From an uncultured Aquitalea sp. (GTDB lineage: Bacteria; Pseudomonadota; Gammaproteobacteria; Burkholderiales; Chromobacteriaceae), in assembly GCF_945957525.1 (NCBI RefSeq), contig NZ_CAMFLA010000004.1, positions 165,386 to 229,385 of the forward strand: a stretch of 64,000 nucleotides of DNA, read 5' to 3'. The notes beneath the pieces are model-generated. The model had not been told where the DNA came from, searched no databases, and worked only from the letters and a program-made list of their open reading frames with translations. The first letter of the stretch is position 1, and each line of letters starts with the position of its first letter. The translations under genes were made by a program, and so were the position numbers. Of this stretch, positions 42,500 to 51,944 are shown piece after piece.

Positions 42500-45185
42500 C
42501 GCCAAAGCAGACGGCACCGTTCGCATCCAGGACGCCGCCTGCCAAAGCGTGGACCAAGTCCTGCAACACACCGGTGGCCACCCTGAAGGCCTGCTAAGCG
42601 CCGAAGCCGCCGACCGTCTGATCCGCCACGGTCGCAATGAAGTGGCCCACGACAAACCGCCCCACCCTCTGCGGCAACTGCTGCAAGCCTTCAACAACCC
42701 CTTCGTGATGGTGCTGCTGGCCCTGGCCGCCATCAGCTATGTGCTGGATGTGCGCCTGGCCGAGCCGGACGATCAGGACTGGACCGGCGTCATCATCATG
42801 ACCAGCATGGTGGCCATCAGCGGCTTGCTGCGCTTTGTGCAGGAATTCCGCTCCGCCCGCGCCGCCGAGCAACTCAAATCGCTGGTGCGCAGCAGCGCCA
42901 CCGTTCAACGCCGCTTCACCGCCACAAGCCCGGCTGTGCGGCAGGACATCCCGATGCAGGACGTGACCGTTGGCGACATCGTTCACCTGCAAGCCGGCGA
43001 CATGATCCCGGCCGATCTGCGGCTGATCGAATCGCGCGATCTTTTCATCAGCCAGGCCGCGCTGACCGGCGAAGCACTGCCGGTGGAGAAGTACGACACG
43101 CTGGGCGCGGTGGCCGGCAAATCCGCCGCCGCAACGCATGAGGACAAGCAGGACCTACTCTCCCTGTCCAACGTCTGCTTCATGGGCACCAATGTGGTGA
43201 GCGGCACCGCGCGCGGCGTGGTGGTGGCTACCGGCAGCCACACCTACTTCGGCGCGCTGGCGCGCAACGTCACCTCGGTCAAGCGGGTGGAAACCAGCTT
43301 CGACCGCGGCGTCAATAGCGTGTCATGGCTGCTGATCCGCTTCATGCTGGTGATGGTACCGGTGGTCTTCATGATCAACGGTCTGACCAAGGGCGACTGG
43401 CTGTCCGCCCTCACCTTCGCCCTGGCGGTGGCTGTTGGCCTGACCCCGGAAATGCTGCCGATGATCGTTTCGGCCAACCTCGCCAAGGGGGCCGTGGCGA
43501 TGGCCCGCCGCAAGGTGGTGGTGAAACGCCTCAATGCCGTACAGAATTTCGGCGCCATGGACGTGCTGTGCACCGACAAGACCGGCACACTGACCCAGGA
43601 TCGCATCATCCTCGAACACCACCTGGACGCCACCGGTCGCAAGGATGAAAGCGTGTTGCGCCTGGCCTGGCTCAACAGCGCGCACCAGAGCGGCATGAAA
43701 AACCTGATGGACAACGCCGTGCTGGAACGCGCCGCCGCACTGGGACACAAGCCCGACGACGCCGGGCTGAGCAAGGTGGATGAACTACCGTTCGACTTTG
43801 TGCGTCGTCGCCTCTCGGTGGTGCTGCGCCGCACGGACGGTAGCCAGCAGATGGTAAGCAAGGGCGCCGTGGAAGAAATGCTGGCGGTCTGCAGCCACGT
43901 GATGCAAAACGGCGCCGTCGCGCCGCTGGACGCCGCCGCCCGTCAGGCGCTGACAGCACTGGCCAGCGAATACAACGCCGATGGCTACCGCGTGCTGCTG
44001 GTGGCCAGCCGCGACATCTGCCCCACCGAAAGCAAGGACCGCTACCTGCCGGCCGACGAACACAGCCTGACCGTGCACGGCCTGCTCACCTTCCTCGACC
44101 CGCCGAAAGACTCCGCCGCCGAAGCCATCAAGGCGCTGCGCGACTATGGCGTGGCGGTGAAAGTACTGACCGGCGACAACCCGGTCATTACCGCCAAAGT
44201 CTGCCGCGATGTAGGACTGGACCCGGGTGCGCCGCTGATCGGCGCCGATATCGCCGCCATGGACGATCCCGCGCTGCAGCGCGCGGTAAAACACACCACG
44301 GTCTTCGCCAAACTGACGCCGCTGCAGAAATCCCGCGTGGTCAAAGCCCTGCAAGCCAACGGCCACACCGTAGGCTTTCTCGGCGACGGCATCAACGATG
44401 CGCCCGCGCTGCGCGACGCCGATGTCGGCATTTCAGTGGACAGTGGCGCGGACATCGCCAAGGAAACCGCCGACATCATCCTGCTGGAAAAGAGCTTGCT
44501 GGTGCTGGAAGAAGGCGTGGTGAAAGGCCGCGAAACCTTCGGCAACATCCTCAAGTACCTGAACATGACCGCCAGCTCCAACTTCGGCAACGTGTTTTCG
44601 GTGCTGGTGGCCTCGGCCTGGCTGCCATGGCAGCCGATGCTGGCCATGCAGCTGCTGTTGCAAAACCTTATCTACGATCTGTCGCAGATGTTCCTGCCCT
44701 GGGACAAGATGGACCCGGACTTCCTGAAAAAGCCCCGCAAATGGGAACCGGGCAATATCCGCCGCTTCATGCTGTGGCTGGGCCCCACCTCTTCGGTGTT
44801 CGACATGACCACCTTTTACCTGATGTGGACAGTGTTCGGCGCCGGCGCGGCCTGGCACTTGCACGGCGGCGACGCCGGCCAGCTGATCATGAACTCCGGC
44901 TGGTTCATCGAAGGGCTGGTATCGCAGACACTGGTAGTACACATGCTGCGTACCCGCAAGATCCCGTTCTTGCAGAGCACGGCCTCGCTGCCGGTGATGC
45001 TGTCCACCACTACGGCCATCGTCATCGCCTGCTGGCTGCCCTTCTCGCCGCTGGCAACCAGCCTGGGCTTCATCCAGCTGGACGGCAGCTACTTCCTCTG
45101 GCTGCTGGCCACCATGGCCGGCTACATGACGCTGACGCAACTGGTGAAAACGATCTACATCCGTCGCTACGGCCAGTGGTTCTGA
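42444..45185 (+). CDS. mgtA: magnesium-transporting P-type ATPase (class P3B)
   Basis: A 913-residue P-type ATPase that imports magnesium. After a basic cytoplasmic N-terminus come helices 1-2, the actuator domain with LTGEALPVEKYD (TGEA near residue 208), helices 3-4 with GLTPEMLPMIV, the phosphorylation motif CTDKTGTLTQD (Asp378), the nucleotide domain, the hinge GDGINDAPALRDADVG and six further C-terminal helices. This is the MgtA/MgtB architecture. ATG 42444 follows AGGAG by six bases. It ends the locus, with a terminator 16 bases on. The start region is overlapped by a leader ORF, pointing to translational or attenuation control. Confidence 0.93.
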   Translation: MQQKNLNRRKLRGFIAGLDAKADGTVRIQDAACQSVDQVLQHTGGHPEGLLSAEAADRLIRHGRNEVAHDKPPHPLRQLLQAFNNPFVMVLLALAAISYVLDVRLAEPDDQDWTGVIIMTSMVAISGLLRFVQEFRSARAAEQLKSLVRSSATVQRRFTATSPAVRQDIPMQDVTVGDIVHLQAGDMIPADLRLIESRDLFISQAALTGEALPVEKYDTLGAVAGKSAAATHEDKQDLLSLSNVCFMGTNVVSGTARGVVVATGSHTYFGALARNVTSVKRVETSFDRGVNSVSWLLIRFMLVMVPVVFMINGLTKGDWLSALTFALAVAVGLTPEMLPMIVSANLAKGAVAMARRKVVVKRLNAVQNFGAMDVLCTDKTGTLTQDRIILEHHLDATGRKDESVLRLAWLNSAHQSGMKNLMDNAVLERAAALGHKPDDAGLSKVDELPFDFVRRRLSVVLRRTDGSQQMVSKGAVEEMLAVCSHVMQNGAVAPLDAAARQALTALASEYNADGYRVLLVASRDICPTESKDRYLPADEHSLTVHGLLTFLDPPKDSAAEAIKALRDYGVAVKVLTGDNPVITAKVCRDVGLDPGAPLIGADIAAMDDPALQRAVKHTTVFAKLTPLQKSRVVKALQANGHTVGFLGDGINDAPALRDADVGISVDSGADIAKETADIILLEKSLLVLEEGVVKGRETFGNILKYLNMTASSNFGNVFSVLVASAWLPWQPMLAMQLLLQNLIYDLSQMFLPWDKMDPDFLKKPRKWEPGNIRRFMLWLGPTSSVFDMTTFYLMWTVFGAGAAWHLHGGDAGQLIMNSGWFIEGLVSQTLVVHMLRTRKIPFLQSTASLPVMLSTTTAIVIACWLPFSPLATSLGFIQLDGSYFLWLLATMAGYMTLTQLVKTIYIRRYGQWF

Positions 45186-45200
45186 CCCGTTGAAACGCAA

Positions 45201-45238
45201 CAAGGGCCGCCCATAACCTGCGCGGCCCTTGTTGTTTC
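45201..45238 (+). terminator. mgtA terminator
   Basis: CAAGGGCCGC pairs with GCGGCCCTTG over ten bases, followed by TTGTTTC. Confidence 0.8.
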
Positions 45239-45384
45239 ATGCAAAACTGACTGCGACTCCCTGCGCCCGCCTTGCAATTAACAACAAAATAAATAATCTC
45301 ATTAAATCATTTACACACAAATAAAGCCCTGCTAGCCTGCACGCACGGTCACCCCTGACGACCGCTCTACAGGGAGAACACTCT

Positions 45385-45630
45385 ATGCATCTGCTCTGGT
45401 TTCTGATTGTTGGCCTGGTGGCCGGCTGGCTGGCCGGCCTGTTGGTCAAAGGCGGCGGCTTCGGTCTTTGGGCCGATATGGGCATTGGCGTAATTGGCGC
45501 CTTTGTCGGCGGTTTTCTGTTCCGCACCCTGGGCATCGCCACCGGCGACGGCCTGATCGGTAGCATTCTGGTGGCCACCATCGGCGCGGTAGTGCTGCTG
45601 TTGCTGGTCCGCATGTTCAAACGCGCCTGA
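45385..45630 (+). CDS. GlsB/YeaQ/YmgE-family small membrane protein
   Basis: An 81-residue protein with three hydrophobic helices and Gly-rich turns (LVAGWLAGLLVKGGGFGL, MGIGVIGAFVGGFLFRTLG), the transglycosylase-associated / GlsB family pattern. These are stress-induced inner-membrane proteins of unknown mechanism. GGGAGA precedes the ATG, and the 140 bp upstream are AT-rich with a long A/T-only stretch, so it likely has its own promoter. It is not part of the mgtA unit, being behind its terminator. Confidence 0.88.
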   Translation: MHLLWFLIVGLVAGWLAGLLVKGGGFGLWADMGIGVIGAFVGGFLFRTLGIATGDGLIGSILVATIGAVVLLLLVRMFKRA

Positions 45631-45753
45631 AACTTCCTCAAACCAGCCGAAACGCCGCGGCCTTGCGCATGCCTGATGTACTGCAAACGCTATCCGCGCC
45701 GTGGGCATCGACCCGGGCGTCGCCCGGCTTTGCCAACGGCTCTCAGGCTACAT

Positions 45754-45787
45754 AAAAAAGAGCCTGCCGCAGGGCAGGCTCTTTTTT
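45754..45787. terminator. bidirectional terminator
   Basis: AAAAAAGAGCCTGCC and GGGCAGGCTCTTTTTTT form a long stem with a three-base loop, between GlsB and the convergent GST gene. Confidence 0.92.
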
Positions 45788-45805
45788 TCAGCAGCGCGGG
45801 CACGC

Positions 45806-46510
45806 TTAGCCGCGCGGCGGAATCTGCAAACCTCGCTGCACGGCCGGGCGCGCCACAAACGCCGCCAGTACGCGCTGTACCTGTTTGAAGTCGGCATAAC
45901 CCACCAGATCGCCCGCCTTGTAGTACTCCACCAGATTGCGCACCCACGGCAGGGTGGCGATGTCCGCGATGGTGTACTCATCCCCCATCAGCCAGTCCCG
46001 TCCTTGCAGGCGCTGATCCAGCACACCCAGTAAGCGGTGCGCTTCCGCCACATAGCGATCGCGCGGGCGCTTGTCTTCGAAATCCTTGCCGGCAAACACA
46101 TGGAAAAAGCCCACTTGCCCGAACATCGGCCCCACGCCGCCCATCTGGAACATCAACCACTGCAGGGTTTCATAGCGGCGCGCCGGATCAGCCGGCAACA
46201 GCTGACCGCTTTTCTCCGCCAGATACAACAAAATGGCGCCGGACTCAAACAAGCCCAACGGCTGGCTGCCGGGGCCATCCGGGTCGAGAATGGCGGGTAT
46301 CTTGTTATTGGGATTGAGCGAAAGAAACTCGGCGGAAAACTGGTCGTTGCGTTCAAAGCTGACCAGATGCGCCTCGTAAGGCAGGCCGATTTCCTCCAGC
46401 ATGATGGACACTTTCACACCATTGGGCGTCGGCAGCGAATACAGCTGGAGGCGGTCGGGGTGGGCCGCCGGCCACTTGCGGGTAATCGGAAAGGCGTCAA
46501 GCTGGCTCAT
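45806..46510 (-). CDS. glutathione S-transferase family protein (YfcG/YghU-like)
   Basis: A 234-residue thioredoxin-fold plus helical GST. The N-terminal domain has LYSLPTPNGVKVSIMLEEIGLPYEAH with the TPNGxK active-site segment of the Nu/YfcG-YghU class, and the glutathione-binding NPNNKIPAI and FESGAILLYLAE follow. E. coli YfcG reduces disulfides with glutathione rather than conjugating it, so a similar disulfide reductase role is likely. ATG 46510 follows AGGAGC; an ATG at 46543 would add 11 residues. It stands alone. Confidence 0.87.
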   Translation of the reverse strand: MSQLDAFPITRKWPAAHPDRLQLYSLPTPNGVKVSIMLEEIGLPYEAHLVSFERNDQFSAEFLSLNPNNKIPAILDPDGPGSQPLGLFESGAILLYLAEKSGQLLPADPARRYETLQWLMFQMGGVGPMFGQVGFFHVFAGKDFEDKRPRDRYVAEAHRLLGVLDQRLQGRDWLMGDEYTIADIATLPWVRNLVEYYKAGDLVGYADFKQVQRVLAAFVARPAVQRGLQIPPRG

Positions 46511-46653
46511 AGTCGCTCCTGAGCAAGAGGTGGGGAAAGACAAAAACTATAGCGCCCTTCGCCGCCGCTTGTCGCCCCACCCGGCATCAGGGTTTTGGAA
46601 CTTGCCGCCTCGCCGCGCACTCCATCCCTCCTTCAACGCCATGCGAGACCGTC

Positions 46654-47619
46654 ATGCCCCGTCTGTTCATCACCGCCCTGTTGCTGGCCAGCGCCGGCGC
46701 ACAAGCCGCGCCGCAGGATTACCTCTACACCGGCTCCGGCGATTTGCCGCGCCTGAACAGTCTGCTGCAGCGCCCGGACATCGCCGGCGCACAGGTGGTG
46801 TACAACTGGAAAATGCTGGAAACCGCCCCCGGCGTTTACGACTTCTCTCGCATCGAGGCAGACCTTGCCCTCACCCGGCAATCCGGCAAGAAGCTGTTCA
46901 TCCAGATACAGGACCGCTTCTTCGCCCCGGACGCCCGCCATCTGCCCGACTACCTGCTGCAAGATCCCGCCTACCACGGCGGCCTCGCCCCGCAATGGGA
47001 CAATCCGGGCGAAGGCAAAGCCAAGGCGCAAGGCTGGGTAGCCATGCAGTGGCGCGAACCGGTACGCCTGCGCTATCAGGCCTTGCTGAGCGCGCTGGCC
47101 AAGGCTTTCGATGGCCGCGTAGCCGGCGTCAACCTGCCGGAAACCGCCATCGACATCGACCCCAAACGGCAGCAGGACGGTTTTTCCTGTGATGCCTACT
47201 TTCAGGCGGAGCTGGACAATATGCGCCACGCCCGGCGCGTTTTCACCCATTCCGCCGTGGTGCAGTACGTCAACTTCTGGCCCTGCGAATGGCAGAACGA
47301 TCACCGCTACATGTCCCGCCTGTTCGCCGAAGCCAAAGCAGTGGGCGTCGGCCTTGGCGGCCCTGACGTCGTCCCCTGGAAAAAGGGCCAGATGGCCAAC
47401 TCCTACCCTTTCTTTCACAGCAACAAGGGGCAGTTGAGCCTGGTGGCCATGGCAGTGCAAGAGCCCACCCTCAGCTACACCAATCCCAAAACCGGCAAAC
47501 CTTTCACACGACAGGAATTCAGCCGGTTTGCCGAAGACTACCTCGGCGCCGACATCCTGTTCTGGAGCCCGGACTCGCCATGGCTGAAGCGCGCCCCAAA
47601 ACACAAGCCTTCCTCTTGA
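46654..47619 (+). CDS. secreted glycoside-hydrolase-like TIM-barrel protein
   Basis: A 321-residue exported protein with a signal peptide of 17-18 residues (cleavage after AQA). The mature part begins YLYTGSGDLPRLNSLLQR and has VVYNWKMLETAPGVYDFSRI, the W..E...G.YD.. pattern of clan-A glycosidases at the end of barrel strand two. GVNLPETAID near residue 175 could supply a catalytic Glu. I do not recognise a named family. A Cys pair (SCDAY, WPCEW) may form a disulfide. No binding module or polysaccharide genes are near. Enzyme activity is inferred from pattern only. Confidence 0.65.
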   Translation: MPRLFITALLLASAGAQAAPQDYLYTGSGDLPRLNSLLQRPDIAGAQVVYNWKMLETAPGVYDFSRIEADLALTRQSGKKLFIQIQDRFFAPDARHLPDYLLQDPAYHGGLAPQWDNPGEGKAKAQGWVAMQWREPVRLRYQALLSALAKAFDGRVAGVNLPETAIDIDPKRQQDGFSCDAYFQAELDNMRHARRVFTHSAVVQYVNFWPCEWQNDHRYMSRLFAEAKAVGVGLGGPDVVPWKKGQMANSYPFFHSNKGQLSLVAMAVQEPTLSYTNPKTGKPFTRQEFSRFAEDYLGADILFWSPDSPWLKRAPKHKPSS

Positions 47620-47722
47620 GGCAACATGCAAAAAGGCTGGCAAGCCGCCTGCAGCGCCTCGATGACAAGAGGGCAAGCACCTACTATGCTTTTGTCCTTG
47701 CCTTTACGCTAGGACAATACCC

Positions 47723-48622
47723 ATGCCTTACGCCCCGGTCTGGCGACGCGCCATTGCCTTTCTCATCGACTGCCTGCTGTTGATGCTGCCGCTGTGGGTG
47801 ATCGGCTTCGCCTTCACTGACTGGCTTACCATCATCGGCAACTGGGGCCGGCTGATCACGCTGGCGCTGGTTTGGCCGTATTTCGGGTTGCTGGACAGCA
47901 TTGATGGCGGCGGTCAGTCCTTCGGCAAGAAATTCCTCAAAATCGAGGTACGACGGCAAGACGGCCCCCTGCCAAGCATCCCGCTCAGCTTCCTCCGCAG
48001 CGCGCCGGCAGCGCTGCTGGTTTCCTGCAATGGCATTGGCTTTGCCTTTGAATGGATAAACTGGCTGGCAGGCTTTGTCGCGCTCTGTTTTTTCTGGGCT
48101 ACGGTTTACATGGCGATTTGCTATCGCAAACAGGGGATGCTGCCGCATGACTTGCTGAGCCGCACCACGGTGGTCATGGAAAACAATCGGCACTTCACAC
48201 TACCGGCCACCAAGCGCTGGCAGCCGGCAGGCCTCATCGCCACCCTGCTGCTCACCCTACTCGTCAGCGTCTACCTGAAGCACAAGCTGCCGCTGGAAAA
48301 TCCCAGCAATATCATGGCCGCCTTGCAAGACATCCACACTAAAGCCGACTTGGGCAATGCCAGCCTCAATCTTCAACAAACCACCATCAACGACAAGCAC
48401 TACCTGTCACTCAACGTCAGCCCGCTCGACAAGCAGCAACTGAGCGAAGCCATGGCCGCCCGCGTCGCCAACGCCGCCTTGTCCAGCGGGCACATCATGC
48501 TGCCGCCGGGCGGTCAGTTGATCGTCAACCTGGGCCATGGCTTCAACCTGGGCCTGGCCAGCGGCATGACCTGGAGCAACTTCCACCACACCCAAGCAGA
48601 ATGGGCCGCCCTCGCTCCCTGA
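47723..48622 (+). CDS. RDD-family membrane protein with C-terminal extension
   Basis: A 299-residue protein. Residues 1-150 form an RDD domain: VWRRAIAFLIDCLLLMLPL with the family Arg-Asp, a second helix region, DGGGQSFGKKFLKIEV and a third helix. A fourth helix (near residue 172-190) leads into a polar, probably periplasmic C-terminal part of about 110 residues with no recognised domain. RDD proteins are mostly uncharacterised; a few affect sodium/proton exchange. It is a single gene behind the GH-like gene with 103 bp between. Confidence 0.75.
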   Translation: MPYAPVWRRAIAFLIDCLLLMLPLWVIGFAFTDWLTIIGNWGRLITLALVWPYFGLLDSIDGGGQSFGKKFLKIEVRRQDGPLPSIPLSFLRSAPAALLVSCNGIGFAFEWINWLAGFVALCFFWATVYMAICYRKQGMLPHDLLSRTTVVMENNRHFTLPATKRWQPAGLIATLLLTLLVSVYLKHKLPLENPSNIMAALQDIHTKADLGNASLNLQQTTINDKHYLSLNVSPLDKQQLSEAMAARVANAALSSGHIMLPPGGQLIVNLGHGFNLGLASGMTWSNFHHTQAEWAALAP

Positions 48623-48690
48623 GCCCTTGCCACCCAATCAGTACGAAGGCCGTTGGGGGGCGCAAAATGGGGTTCCCGCCGCGTGGCGGC

Positions 48691-49008
48691 CTACACGAAC
48701 GCCGAGAGCAAAATGCTGCTGAACGCCAGAAGAACGCCGCACATATAGATAGAAAGCGTGCGGCGGTAGTAAGCCACCACATCGCCGGCCGGCACGATAT
48801 TGAGCATGCGAAACAAGGCGACGAACAGAAACACCGCCCCGGCAAGGCTGCCGAAAAACACGATGCGGTCGTCCAGCCGCGTCAGATTGAAATCGCTCTC
48901 GGTCACCCACTGACCGAGAAAGCCGATGAGAAAGCCCAGGATCACGCCGATGGACGTCACCATGGGCTGGCGATAATCCTTCAAATCGATGGCGGGTTTG
49001 TCGCTCAT
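48691..49008 (-). CDS. small membrane protein of unknown function
   Basis: A 105-residue protein with a short polar N-terminus (MSDKPAIDLKDYRQP) and three hydrophobic helices. The charged loop TESDFNLTRLDDR lies between helices one and two. No family is recognised. The long open frame upstream of the chosen ATG 49008 is antisense overlap with the next gene and is not supported. It sits between RDD and the secreted protein gene on the minus strand. Confidence 0.6.
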   Translation of the reverse strand: MSDKPAIDLKDYRQPMVTSIGVILGFLIGFLGQWVTESDFNLTRLDDRIVFFGSLAGAVFLFVALFRMLNIVPAGDVVAYYRRTLSIYMCGVLLAFSSILLSAFV

Positions 49009-49108
49009 TGCGGGTTCCATGAATTCATTTGGCAGGCATGGTGGGGCCGGAAGAGGCGCTTGTCCATTCACCATGGCGCAAGCCAGCGGCGAATCAGGCA
49101 AGCGCCGC

Positions 49109-50368
49109 CTAGTTGGCCGAAGCCGGCTGATCCGGATCGCTGGTTTCGCAATTGTCGGGATCGTCCTGCAACACGATGCGGCGGATGCGGCCTTTGTCGA
49201 AGAAAGGCAATTCGCGACACCAGCGCGCGCCCTTGGCGGTGGCGGTCTTTTTCCAGCCGGGCTCCTCACGCCGCACCACCCGCCACTGGCCGCTGGCGGC
49301 ATCCTGCCGCCACACCTCCAGCGCCGCGCGCTCCGGCATGAAGTCATCCTTGGCCTCGCAGTCTTTCAGGTCGGAAAAAGACAGGCGCAAACGCCCGTCC
49401 ACCCCCTGCTCCACCCGGTCGCGAAACACGATGGCGCCATTGTCGTAGTCTGGCACCACGTAACAATAACGCCGCACCGCGCCATCCATCACTGGCAACA
49501 CATAACTGCTCTGACTCTCGCCCTCCACCAGCTTGCCGCCTTGCCAGCGCCAAGTGGTGACGCCATGCTCGCAGCAACTGGCCCGCCAAGCCGTCCATAC
49601 CACCTTGTTGGCGGCGTCGAACATCGGCGAACTTACTTCATTCAGCTCCGGCGCTTCGACAAACCTGCGGGTTTTCGGGTTATAGAGCCAAAACTGATAG
49701 GGAATATTCGGACCGGCGGGCAAAGTCTGCGCCAGCATCAGATCAGGCCAGCCGTCAAAATTGGCGTCCACTGTCTCAGGCAGGAACATGGAACACGTAC
49801 CCTGCGAATCAGTAGCCAGCTCCTGCACCAGCCGTCCCTTGTCATACAGGCGGATGGCGCTGACGGACGGCACATCGTTGCAACGGTCGTCGTCCTTGGG
49901 CTGGCCACTGGCCAGCAGACGAATCTCATAAGGGAAGGGTCGGTTCTCACGCCACTGCGTCAACAGCAAGGGCGCCCGGCGCTTGCCGTCCGGCGACAGC
50001 CAGTCGCCGCTGAGGGCCTCGCCCTGCAACAGGCCGCGCCACTGACCGCTGGCCTTGCCCTGCGTCTTGCCATCGCCGATATCCCTTTCGGCCAACATTA
50101 CCCGACCATCCGGCAACAGCTTCCCGGTCAGTTGCAAGCGGCTGCGCTTGGCTTCGGTACACGGCAAATAGCAGTACTGTCCAGAGATAGTGCCGGCCAA
50201 GCGCGTGAGACTCACCGTCACCGCCTTGCCGGCAATGCTGCCTTGATAGTCCCGGCTCCAGAACAACAACTCCACAGCATCACCAGCGCGCGCCGGCATG
50301 GACGACAGCAGTGCGCACAGCCCCGCCAAACAGCAAAACAGACTCAGCAACCCGGGCCGATGGGACAT
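49109..50368 (-). CDS. secreted protein with FG-GAP/VCBS-like segment (XAC2610-like)
   Basis: A 419-residue exported protein with a signal peptide of about 28 residues (cleavage after ARA). Residues 35-150 look like a beta-rich domain. At about 195-250 DANFDGWPDLML followed by FWLYNPKTRRFVEAPELNEV gives the Asp/Asn/Gly calcium-loop pattern and the layout of XAC2610-type proteins. About ten Cys, several in pairs, suggest disulfides. Function unknown; such proteins occur in periplasm and some are immunity-like. The stop is inside a copy of the dispersed word (49113). It is possibly co-transcribed with the small membrane protein downstream. Confidence 0.65.
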   Translation of the reverse strand: MSHRPGLLSLFCCLAGLCALLSSMPARAGDAVELLFWSRDYQGSIAGKAVTVSLTRLAGTISGQYCYLPCTEAKRSRLQLTGKLLPDGRVMLAERDIGDGKTQGKASGQWRGLLQGEALSGDWLSPDGKRRAPLLLTQWRENRPFPYEIRLLASGQPKDDDRCNDVPSVSAIRLYDKGRLVQELATDSQGTCSMFLPETVDANFDGWPDLMLAQTLPAGPNIPYQFWLYNPKTRRFVEAPELNEVSSPMFDAANKVVWTAWRASCCEHGVTTWRWQGGKLVEGESQSSYVLPVMDGAVRRYCYVVPDYDNGAIVFRDRVEQGVDGRLRLSFSDLKDCEAKDDFMPERAALEVWRQDAASGQWRVVRREEPGWKKTATAKGARWCRELPFFDKGRIRRIVLQDDPDNCETSDPDQPASAN

Positions 50369-50444
50369 GACGAGCTCCGCAAGGCAAAAAACCGCTTATA
50401 CCCGAGCAGCATGCAGTCCGGCAAGGCACGGCGCAACGTACCGT

Positions 50445-51311
50445 TTACTTCAGCGGCAGATAGATGTCCGTTACCAGATCCGCCTCCGGCGTATCCGGCA
50501 ACAGATTCAGGTAGTGGAAATACAGTGGAAAATCTCGCAACTCCTCGCCGCTGGAGGGCAACCAGTCGCGATAAAGCGGATAGATGCTGTCGCCCATGCG
50601 CGCATGCGAGCCAAGATGCCGCACCCGAGCGCAACGCCCGCCCGGCAAGGTTTTGCCGATAACCCCCCATTCATTGCCCGGCACGCTGTCTTTGATTTCG
50701 CCGGCGATATCGAAGCGAAACAGCGCCGGCTCCGTGGTGTCCGGATTGTCGAAGGCAATGCCGAAAGTGCGGGCGCTGTCCTTGGGCGACAAACCGGTAG
50801 CCTTGCGCCATTCGATGAACTTGGCTACCGAGTCGTTGAGCCGTTCCACCGGCCCGCGATGTTCCTTCACCGCAATCAGTACGGTATCGGCATGGATGAT
50901 TTCTACGTGCACCTTGATGTTCCTTTCCGGGGCGCGGAATTGATAGCGCAGGTGCCAGGCCTCCCAGTCCGGCCCCCGCCTGAAAGCGCTGGGCGACACT
51001 CCGAAAGTATTCCTGAACGCCCGCGCAAAAGATTCCGGGTTTTCAAACCCGGCGGCCAGCGCGATGTCGATCACCCTGGAGCGACGATCAAACGCCAGCC
51101 GGTAACTGGCCTGCCGCAGACGCAGCAGCAGGATGTACCGGCCAAGACTGATCCCGATATATTGGGTGAATTGCCGATGGAAATGAAACTTGGAAAAATG
51201 CGCTACCTGGCTGAGCGATTCCACATCCAGCGCTTCATCGAGATGAGCCTCGATGTAATCCAGCACCCTGTTGAAACGCGCTGCATAGGCCGTTTGACGA
51301 GCATCTTTCAT
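50445..51311 (-). CDS. AraC-family regulator with GyrI-like effector domain
   Basis: A 288-residue regulator. Residues 10-110 are a double-HTH AraC domain (SLSQVAHFSKFHFHRQFTQY, VIDIALAAGFENPESFARAF), and residues 125-285 are a GyrI-like/SOUL-type small-molecule domain. The order matches Rob and related regulators that sense hydrophobic or toxic compounds. No transporter is adjacent, so the target is not evident. ATG 51311 follows GAGAGGA closely. Downstream on the same strand, 76 bp away, is the secreted XAC2610-like gene. Confidence 0.88.
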   Translation of the reverse strand: MKDARQTAYAARFNRVLDYIEAHLDEALDVESLSQVAHFSKFHFHRQFTQYIGISLGRYILLLRLRQASYRLAFDRRSRVIDIALAAGFENPESFARAFRNTFGVSPSAFRRGPDWEAWHLRYQFRAPERNIKVHVEIIHADTVLIAVKEHRGPVERLNDSVAKFIEWRKATGLSPKDSARTFGIAFDNPDTTEPALFRFDIAGEIKDSVPGNEWGVIGKTLPGGRCARVRHLGSHARMGDSIYPLYRDWLPSSGEELRDFPLYFHYLNLLPDTPEADLVTDIYLPLK

Positions 51312-51483
51312 CCATTCCTCTCCGTTGACGCACAAACTATGCCGCAGCGGCGCGCCCGCTGTCCTGACCGGAATTGCTGTTTGTCTCCCCCGCCGCCCGG
51401 CATGGCAAAAGCAAAAAAAGAAGGCTTAATATCATCGCCATTCATTTTGCATTCCACTTTGCCTGCTTGTGAAAGCGCGTCCG

Positions 51484-51843
51484 ATGACAACCAACGCACA
51501 GAGAGACAGCGCCATCGCAGCCGCACTGGCGGCCGGCGCCAAACCCCACGAATGCAACCCGCTCCTCTACCCGCTTTATTGGAAACTGGGTATCAACATT
51601 CCTCCCCCCATCTTTGCACCGGTATGGCTGACCGCACCGCTGTACGGCATGACATCCGCCCTAGTGTGGGGGATATTCATGTGGCTCAGCACGTGGTCGC
51701 AAGACCCCGGCATGGGCTGGGAAAAGGCACTCGGAAGAGCCGCTATTTTCGGGGCGTTCACGGCCATCGCAACGGGATGCCATCTCTTCTACCGTAAGCG
51801 CAAGCTGAAGCTGCCCGCGTGGACAACATTCGGACCAAACTGA
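51484..51843 (+). CDS. DUF6404-like small membrane protein
   Basis: A 119-residue protein with a soluble N-terminus of about 45 residues ending LYWKLGINIPPPIF, the conserved stretch of DUF6404 proteins, then two hydrophobic helices (about 50-70 and 85-105) and a basic tail (YRKRKLKL). Function is unknown. ATG 51484 was chosen over GTG-type extensions upstream. It is divergent from the AraC gene. Confidence 0.6.
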   Translation: MTTNAQRDSAIAAALAAGAKPHECNPLLYPLYWKLGINIPPPIFAPVWLTAPLYGMTSALVWGIFMWLSTWSQDPGMGWEKALGRAAIFGAFTAIATGCHLFYRKRKLKLPAWTTFGPN

Positions 51844-51944
51844 AACCGGCTTACCCGGAACATGCCGCCCCCTATTGCAAAAATTCGCCCTACCGCCTAG
51901 TATCGCTGCCCATCATTCATTTCAACTTGCAAAGGAGACACGCC

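Noticed and set aside
48989..50662. 557-codon plus-strand open frame across the secreted XAC2610-like gene
   Set aside because: The minus-strand gene has a signal peptide and domain-like pattern; the plus-strand product is low-complexity.
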